A DNA stretch of 12,199 nucleotides from Actinomycetales bacterium (lineage in GTDB: Bacteria; Actinomycetota; Actinomycetes; Actinomycetales; Cellulomonadaceae): assembly GCA_015655615.1 (NCBI GenBank), contig JAATES010000129.1, positions 1 to 12,199 on the forward strand. Direction: 5' to 3'. The translations under genes were made by a program, and so were the position numbers. Below are positions 8,158-12,199 of this stretch, piece after piece (the first letter of the stretch is position 1; every line of letters starts with the position of its first letter). Under the pieces are notes generated by a model. It was not told the DNA's origin and searched no databases. It worked only from the letters and a program-made list of their open reading frames with translations.

Positions 8158-8919
8158 ATGACACGCACCGTCGTGGTCACCGGCGCCACCGCAGGGATCG
8201 GGGCCGGGATCGTCCACAGACTCGTGACCGACGGCTGGCACGTCGTCGCTGCCGGCCGTCGCGGCGACCGGCTCGCCGAGCTGGCCGAACGGCATGGGGA
8301 GTCACTCGACACCGCAGTCCTCGACGTCCGCGACCATGAGGCGGTGGCCGAGCTGATCGCCAGCACGAGCCGGAGACACGGTCTGGACGCGTGGGTCAAC
8401 AACGCGGGGATCTCGCAGATTTCTCCGTTCCTCGACATTCCCCTGGAGCAGTACCACGACACGATCGCGACCAACCTGACCGCGCCGTTCGTCGCCACGC
8501 AGCAGGTCGCCCGGGCGATGATCGCCAGCGGGACCCGCGGCGGGATCGTCAACATCGCCTCCATGGCCTCCAAGCAGGGCAAGGCTCCCCTGCTGGCCGA
8601 CTACATCGCCTCGAAGTTCGGGGTCCTCGGGCTGACGCAGGCCTCGGCGCTGGAGCTCGGCGTCCACGGGATCAGGGTCAACGCCGTGTGCCCTGGCTAC
8701 ATCGCCACCGACATGCAGACGACGGAGGAGGCTGCGGAGTCCGCACTCACGGGAGAGCCCATCGCTGCGATCCGGCAGCGCTACGTCGACGAGGCGCCTC
8801 TCGCCCGGGTGGGGACCGTCGAGGAGGTTGCAGCGGTGGTGAGCTTCCTCCTGAGTCCGGACGCCAGATTCCTGACAGGCGAGTCGATCGCGGTCAACGG
8901 CGGAGTGTTCATGGACTGA
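8158..8919 (+). CDS. Short-chain dehydrogenase/reductase, polyol-dehydrogenase-like
   Basis: This 253-residue classical SDR carries out NAD(P)-dependent alcohol/carbonyl redox in the cytoplasm. The cofactor motif is T8-G-A-T-A-G-I-G15, with N81-N-A-G84, catalytic Y149-I-A-S-K153, CPGYIATDM after it, and a C-terminal LTGESIAVNGG. The GRR at the end of the second strand suggests NADP(H) (inference). The segment IASMASKQGKAPLLADY resembles sorbitol/polyol dehydrogenases, but the candidate catalytic Ser135 is 14 residues before Tyr149, where 13 is usual. The start is ATG 8158 with GAGGGA just upstream, 7 bases after the ATPase stop, so it is the last gene of the operon. It likely acts on the carbonyl made by the lyase, or oxidises a hydroxyl of the imported compound. 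Confidence 0.9.
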   Translation: MTRTVVVTGATAGIGAGIVHRLVTDGWHVVAAGRRGDRLAELAERHGESLDTAVLDVRDHEAVAELIASTSRRHGLDAWVNNAGISQISPFLDIPLEQYHDTIATNLTAPFVATQQVARAMIASGTRGGIVNIASMASKQGKAPLLADYIASKFGVLGLTQASALELGVHGIRVNAVCPGYIATDMQTTEEAAESALTGEPIAAIRQRYVDEAPLARVGTVEEVAAVVSFLLSPDARFLTGESIAVNGGVFMD

Positions 8920-8945
8920 GGGTGTGCGGCGGAGTCCGCACGCTC
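8920..8945. terminator. Hairpin between the operon end and the convergent regulator
   Basis: GTGCGG (8924-8929) and CCGCAC (8936-8941) pair perfectly around a 6-base loop. The stem extends outward to 10 pairs, including two G-T wobbles, to 8920/8945. It begins at the base after the SDR stop and lies between convergent genes, so it may terminate transcription from both sides. No T-run follows on the plus strand. The rest of the gap to 8990 holds nothing recognisable. Confidence 0.5.
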
Positions 8946-8989
8946 GCCGTCAGACTCCCCCACGGCAGGCCGGTGCGGGCTCCTCAGTC

Positions 8990-9805
8990 TCATGCCGGCT
9001 CGTCGTCCTCCTTGCCGACCTCCACCGTCACGACGTCGATTCCTGTGTCGATCAGCGCCCTCACGTCCAGGTCGTCTCGGGGTGCGTCGGTGATGACGGT
9101 GTCCACCTGGGAGAGCGGACCTGCGGGTGCGAAGGACGCCCGGCCGATCTTGCTGGAATCAGCGAGCACGATGACCCGGTCCGCGGAGGCGACGATCTGG
9201 GAGTTGACGCGAGCGTCATCGCGATCGAAGTCAGTGAGCCCGTCGGCAACGCTCACCCCGGCCACCGAGGTGATCGCGAAGTCCCAGTGATACTGGGCGA
9301 AGTACTGTTCCGTCTCGGCACCCACGACGTGCGGCTCGCGTGCGCGCACTCCACCACCGGGCAGCATGACGTCGATGGACGGGTTGCTGGCGATCTCCAT
9401 TGCCGCCGACAGGCTCATCGTGGCCACCGTCAGCTGCAGATGGGACCGCACCAGAAGACGCGACAGCTCCCTGATCGTGGTCCCGTAGCCCAGTGCCACC
9501 GTCGCCTGACCGTGGAGCAGGCCGAGGGCGGATCGTGCTATGGCACGCTTGGCGGGCAAGGATGTGATCTCTCGCACCTCGACCGCCGGCTCCACGCTGC
9601 GTCCGACTCGCAGGACGGCGCCTCCGGCGATCCGATCGACGCGGCCGGTGGCCTCGAGTCGCTCCACATCCCGCCGGACCGTCATCTCCGACACACCCAG
9701 GTGAACGCTCGCCTCGGCGAACGACACCTTGCCTCGCTTGCCCAGAAGCTCGAGGATCTGGTCGCGCCGCTGTCCCGGAGGCGTGCGCGTGCTCATCGTC
9801 GTCAT
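8990..9805 (-). CDS. DeoR-family transcriptional regulator
   Basis: This 271-residue regulator has an N-terminal winged helix-turn-helix (RRDQILELL at 13-21, then LGVSEMTVRRDVERL with the recognition helix at about 37-50) and a C-terminal DeoR sensor domain (about 77-255), with GGGV at 150-153, GLT at 189-191 and DSSK219IG. The family usually represses sugar or polyol catabolic operons and senses a phosphorylated intermediate; here the kinase product is the obvious candidate. The usual D-x-G-T-T phosphate-binding turn reads G106-Y-G-T-T110, so the Asp is replaced. Reading could begin further upstream in frame, but AGGAGG at 9815-9820 and the operator-like repeat at 9832-9851 favour ATG 9805 or GTG 9808. 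It is convergent with the operon it probably controls. Confidence 0.9.
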   Translation of the reverse strand: MTTMSTRTPPGQRRDQILELLGKRGKVSFAEASVHLGVSEMTVRRDVERLEATGRVDRIAGGAVLRVGRSVEPAVEVREITSLPAKRAIARSALGLLHGQATVALGYGTTIRELSRLLVRSHLQLTVATMSLSAAMEIASNPSIDVMLPGGGVRAREPHVVGAETEQYFAQYHWDFAITSVAGVSVADGLTDFDRDDARVNSQIVASADRVIVLADSSKIGRASFAPAGPLSQVDTVITDAPRDDLDVRALIDTGIDVVTVEVGKEDDEPA

Positions 9806-9831
9806 CACGACCGACCTCCTAGTCCAGATAC

Positions 9832-9851
9832 AGTGATGTGAAAATATCACT
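9832..9851. promoter_or_regulatory. Operator-like inverted repeat upstream of the DeoR-family gene
   Basis: AGTGAT (9832-9837) and ATCACT (9846-9851) form a perfect 6-base inverted repeat. Read with the inner half-sites it is TGTGA-N5-TCACT (9837-9851), the same core and spacing as the repeat before the operon at 1344-1364. It lies 27 bases upstream of the regulator start, suggesting autoregulation. A small hairpin-like repeat CTTGC/GCAAG (9850-9863) adjoins it. The region also lies upstream of the divergent SRAP gene, though 88 bases away. Confidence 0.55.
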
Positions 9852-9927
9852 TGCTCACGCAAGATACGAACGCCCAGGGTGGCGCAGTCGTCCGCCTCGC
9901 CGGCGCCGGAGCAGTCGCCCTTCCCCG

Positions 9928-9933
9928 TAGCAT
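9928..9933 (+). promoter_or_regulatory. Probable -10 element of a leaderless SRAP transcript
   Basis: TAGCAT fits the TAnnnT -10 pattern and ends 6 bases before ATG 9940, so transcription would start at or next to the A of the start codon. There is no usable Shine-Dalgarno (GAGG is only one base from the ATG). Leaderless genes are common in actinobacteria. No convincing -35 box and no actinobacterial LexA box is visible upstream. Confidence 0.45.
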
Positions 9934-9939
9934 CGAGGC

Positions 9940-10635
9940 ATGTGCGGCCGATACGCGGACTTCAGGACGCTGCAGGACCTCGCCGATGCGTTCGTCATCA
10001 CGCCCGAGAACATCGATGCCGAGGCGCGGGGCCTGCCGGCCTCCTGGAACAGCGCGCCCACGCAGCGGGTGCGGATGGTGGCGGAACGCGCCGACGACCA
10101 GGGCGAGATCAGGAGGCTGCTCGCCACCGCGCGATGGGGCCTCGTGCCATCGTGGGCAAAGGACCCCGCCGTCGGCAGCCGGATGATCAATGCACGCAGC
10201 GAGACCGCCGCGACCAAGCCCAGTTTCGCCTCTGCCCTCGCCCGCCGCCGGTGCCTGCTCCCCGCGGATGCCTACTACGAATGGCAGAGAACCCCGGGAT
10301 CCGCCGCTCGAACGCCTCGCGTGCCCTTCGCGATTCGACGGGCGGGAGGAGAGGTGTTCGCGTTCGCCGGGCTGTATGAGGTGTGGGGCCCCGAGGACCT
10401 GGTCACCGTGACCATCCTGACTGCAGCAGCCTCAGGAGAGCTGGCGGCGGTGCACGATCGGCGTCCGCTCGTGCTGCCGCCGAGCGCATGGGACCGCTGG
10501 CTGGATCCCGCGGGAGGCGCGCAGGAGGTCGCAGACCTCCTGGCCATGCCCGCACCGCCTTGCGAGATCTATGAGGTCGGGTCGCAGGTCAACAGCCCGC
10601 GCGAGAATTCCGCGGGACTGCTGGACCCTGCGTGA
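9940..10635 (+). CDS. SRAP-family protein (YedK/HMCES-like abasic-site DNA-protein crosslinker)
   Basis: This 231-residue SOS response-associated peptidase-fold protein is expected to protect abasic sites in single-stranded DNA by forming a thiazolidine crosslink through the N-terminal Cys. It has Cys2 (MCGRYADF), N37 in WNSAP, ARWGLVPSWAKD, N84 in MINARSE, E114 in ADAYYEW, and H172 in VHDRRPLVL. These correspond to the E. coli YedK active-site residues C2, N75, E105 and H160. The start is fixed because Cys must be residue 2. The HDRRP motif differs slightly from the common HDRMP. Despite the name, no LexA-type box is seen. It is unrelated in function to the upstream operon. Confidence 0.93.
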   Translation: MCGRYADFRTLQDLADAFVITPENIDAEARGLPASWNSAPTQRVRMVAERADDQGEIRRLLATARWGLVPSWAKDPAVGSRMINARSETAATKPSFASALARRRCLLPADAYYEWQRTPGSAARTPRVPFAIRRAGGEVFAFAGLYEVWGPEDLVTVTILTAAASGELAAVHDRRPLVLPPSAWDRWLDPAGGAQEVADLLAMPAPPCEIYEVGSQVNSPRENSAGLLDPA

Positions 10636-10657
10636 GCATCCGGGGCGACACAGCGCG

Positions 10658-11707
10658 TCAGGCGCGGGTGAGTTCCATCGGGGCGACCTGGCCGAAGCCC
10701 TGCAACTCGCGCGGGCGCCGCTGCGTGAACACGAACCGCTCGTCGGCCGCCAGCGCGAGCGCAGTGGCGCGATCTACCAGCACCTGACCGGGTGCGGAGT
10801 CCTCGCAGAGCCGGGAGGCGAGGTTGACCGTTGGACCGAAGACATCGCCGAATCGCGACAGCACCCGCCCCCACACGAGAGACACCCGGACCGGCGGGAC
10901 CGCATGCCCGACAGGCACCGGTCCGCCTGCCGCGCCCTGCTCCGCCAGTCCCAAGGCCACCTGTGCCCCGGTGGCGACATCATCGGCGATGAACAACACC
11001 GCATCACCGATGGTCTTGACGACCCTGCCCCCTTGCGCGGTGATCAGGTCACGTGCCTTCGATTCGAAATCCTGCACGAAACTGGCCAGATCCTTCGGGC
11101 CGAGGTCGGCAGTGCGGCGCGTGAAGGCCACGATGTCCGCGAACCCGACGGCGCGCGGCAACGGCAGCTCGCCCACCGGCCCGGAAGGCTCGTCCAGCGA
11201 GGCAAACTCGACCGCGTAACGTCCAGCCAGCGCGGCCATCTGCCGCCGCCAGGCGTGCAGCAACTGAGACTCCAAGAGGGGAAGCAGCGTCGGCAGCTGA
11301 TCGAGGACCTCGCGGCGAGCCTCCGCGTCCGTGAGTCCCCGTGTGCTGATCGCGTGCTCGACCAAGGATTCCACCTGCCACAGGGCGAGCCGGTCGGTCG
11401 TGTGCCCCACCGACCGCACCAACGTGGTCACGGTCTCGTCGGAGTATCCCTGCCGGGCGGCCACCTCCGCGATCTCGGCCACAGCGTCTGCATCGGCCTG
11501 AGTGAACGCAGGCTTGTGATCCTCCGCGATCGGCAGCCCGAGTGCACGCCAGTAGTCGTAGAGGAACTCCTGGCTGACCTCGGCGCGCTCGGCCAGAGCC
11601 GCCGCCGTCAGCAGTCGCGGCTGCCCCAACAGGGCCTGATCGAGTTCGGTGGGGCTCAGATGCGGATATGCACCATCGCGATCCGCATGACCCCTCATGT
11701 GCTGCAC
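10658..11707 (-). CDS. Class III adenylyl cyclase with N-terminal regulatory domain (Rv1264-like)
   Basis: This 349-residue soluble enzyme makes cAMP from ATP. Residues about 15-165 form a helical domain resembling the autoinhibitory adenylate cyclase regulatory domain of mycobacterial Rv1264 (pH-sensing there). The catalytic domain, about 185-325, has metal-binding D191 (FADIVAFT) and D235 (KTIGDAVLF), adenine-specifying K231 and D288, and transition-state N295 and R299 in GDVFGPTVNLASRL. All six canonical residues are present, so activity as a homodimer is expected. No Shine-Dalgarno precedes either GTG 11707 or ATG 11698. A TAGACT element seven bases before GTG 11707 suggests a leaderless start there. 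It lies downstream of the biotin ligase gene on the same strand and converges with the SRAP gene across 22 bases. Confidence 0.92.
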   Translation of the reverse strand: MQHMRGHADRDGAYPHLSPTELDQALLGQPRLLTAAALAERAEVSQEFLYDYWRALGLPIAEDHKPAFTQADADAVAEIAEVAARQGYSDETVTTLVRSVGHTTDRLALWQVESLVEHAISTRGLTDAEARREVLDQLPTLLPLLESQLLHAWRRQMAALAGRYAVEFASLDEPSGPVGELPLPRAVGFADIVAFTRRTADLGPKDLASFVQDFESKARDLITAQGGRVVKTIGDAVLFIADDVATGAQVALGLAEQGAAGGPVPVGHAVPPVRVSLVWGRVLSRFGDVFGPTVNLASRLCEDSAPGQVLVDRATALALAADERFVFTQRRPRELQGFGQVAPMELTRA

Positions 11708-11714
11708 GCAAGCC

Positions 11715-11720
11715 AGTCTA
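11715..11720 (-). promoter_or_regulatory. Probable -10 element of the adenylyl cyclase gene
   Basis: On the minus strand TAGACT fits TAnnnT and is followed by seven bases and then GTG 11707, placing the transcript start at the start codon. No good -35 hexamer is visible, in keeping with an activator-dependent promoter (see the palindrome at 11739-11754). Confidence 0.4.
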
Positions 11721-11738
11721 AGTCAGACCTTTCACTTG

Positions 11739-11754
11739 AGTGATCTGGGTCACG
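11739..11754. promoter_or_regulatory. CRP/GlxR-type palindrome upstream of the adenylyl cyclase
   Basis: GTGA (11740-11743), six bases, TCAC (11750-11753) matches the core of the CRP/GlxR consensus TGTGA-N6-TCACA; the outer bases are A and G. The centre is about 39.5 bases upstream of the inferred start at 11707, near the -41.5 position of class II CRP activation. It overlaps the stop codon of the biotin ligase gene. Binding by a cAMP receptor protein is inferred. Confidence 0.5.
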
Positions 11755-12199
11755 TCGTGACGTGGGGGCCTGGGCGCGGGTCGTTCTCTGCTCGAAGGTG
11801 GAAGACGTCACCGCTGCGCACCACATGCTCGATTCCCTCGCCCACGTCGATGACGAGCGCACCGTCCGCCGCGAGCGCCACCGCGGTGCCTGAGACCGTA
11901 TCGCCGCCGGTCAGCTCGACACGTACCGCGGACCCGAGAGTCAGCAGCTCGGGCTCGACGGCAGCCGCCCACTCCTCATCCGACGCGCCCGCGCGCCAGC
12001 GCTCAAGAAGCGGGCCCCACTCGGCCAGGATGGCGACGGCGACAGCGTCCCGCGACAGGGCCTGCTGAGCGTCCCCGGCCCGGCAGGGCTCCGCCGTCAG
12101 GGCCAGCCGCAGCGAGGTGGCCGTGGGCACCGGCAGCTCTGACCCGTCCTGGAGGACGTTGACGCCCATGCCGATCACGACGCCGTGACCGGGAACGAC
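11750..12199 (-). CDS. birA: Biotin-[acetyl-CoA-carboxylase] ligase, C-terminal part (partial)
   Basis: The reading frame is open to the right edge of the window, so only the last 149 codons and the stop are present. The visible start GVVIGMGVNV matches the glycine-rich conserved strand of biotin-protein ligases that precedes the biotinyl-AMP site end. It is followed by a TATSL segment, a helical stretch (LAEWGPLLERW) and a C-terminal SH3-like BPL_C domain (about the last 45 residues, VRVELTGGDTVSGTA...GDVFHLR). The enzyme attaches biotin to acyl-CoA carboxylase carrier domains. No N-terminal DNA-binding domain can be judged here. The next gene downstream on this strand is the adenylyl cyclase, a neighbour pair seen in other actinobacteria (recalled, not checked). 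Confidence 0.85.
   Translation of the reverse strand, partial: VVPGHGVVIGMGVNVLQDGSELPVPTATSLRLALTAEPCRAGDAQQALSRDAVAVAILAEWGPLLERWRAGASDEEWAAAVEPELLTLGSAVRVELTGGDTVSGTAVALAADGALVIDVGEGIEHVVRSGDVFHLRAENDPRPGPHVTT

Noticed and set aside
8990..9862. Longer start for the DeoR-family gene at 9862.
   Set aside because: The extra residues would be encoded by the operator-like repeat and promoter region, and a clear AGGAGG sits before the starts at 9808/9805.
9852..9939. Search for a LexA (SOS) box upstream of the SRAP gene.
   Set aside because: No TCGAAC-N4-GTTCGA-like palindrome is present, only isolated partial matches.
10641..10687. Nine-base direct repeat CGGGGCGAC (10641-10649 and 10679-10687) near the SRAP/cyclase junction.
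   Set aside because: It is short and GC-rich, and one copy lies inside cyclase coding sequence; likely chance in this composition.
1..12199. tRNA or rRNA genes, CRISPR arrays, insertion-sequence ends, attachment sites or phage genes.
   Set aside because: No cloverleaf-like segment, regular repeat-spacer pattern, transposase or integrase motif, or abrupt change in composition was seen.

Overview
The window is high-GC, gene-dense DNA with actinobacterial character. It has GTG starts, two probable leaderless genes, a biotin ligase next to an Rv1264-type adenylyl cyclase, and no intergenic stretch over about 165 bases. A Micrococcales-type organism is plausible, but the genus cannot be fixed from the sequence. 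No tRNA, rRNA, CRISPR array, insertion sequence or obviously foreign segment is visible.

Layout. A class I/II aminotransferase (13-1242, +) ends in a strong hairpin (1251-1293). A short control region (1294-1405) follows, with two perfect inverted repeats. Then comes a seven-gene plus-strand operon (1406-8919): an APH-fold kinase resembling hydroxylysine kinase, a class III PLP enzyme resembling ethanolamine-phosphate/5-phosphohydroxylysine phospho-lyases, a lipoprotein solute-binding protein, two CUT1-type permeases, a UgpC/MalK-type ATPase and a short-chain dehydrogenase. A hairpin (8920-8945) separates this from a convergent DeoR-family regulator (8990-9805, -). Further right are an SRAP/HMCES-type DNA-crosslink-shielding protein (9940-10635, +), a class III adenylyl cyclase with an N-terminal regulatory domain (10658-11707, -) and the 3' part of a biotin-protein ligase gene (11750-12199, -, cut by the window edge).

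How the genes may work together. The central operon reads as a self-contained catabolic module. A sugar-type ABC importer brings in a hydroxylated amine, the kinase phosphorylates its hydroxyl, the PLP lyase removes phosphate and ammonia to leave an aldehyde or ketone, and the SDR changes the redox state of that carbonyl. The DeoR regulator, a family that usually senses phosphorylated metabolites, could read the kinase product. An inverted repeat of form TGTGA-N5-TCAC occurs both in front of the operon and in front of the regulator gene, which ties the two together. The kinase plus phospho-lyase chemistry is known for ethanolamine-phosphate and hydroxylysine. Pairing it with a CUT1 sugar importer, an SDR and a DeoR regulator suggests a different substrate, such as an amino-polyol, aminocyclitol or glycosylated amino alcohol. 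This is the most interesting part of the window.

A second regulatory observation is a perfect GTGA-N6-TCAC (CRP/GlxR-like) palindrome about 40 bases upstream of the probable start of the adenylyl cyclase, suggesting cAMP feedback.
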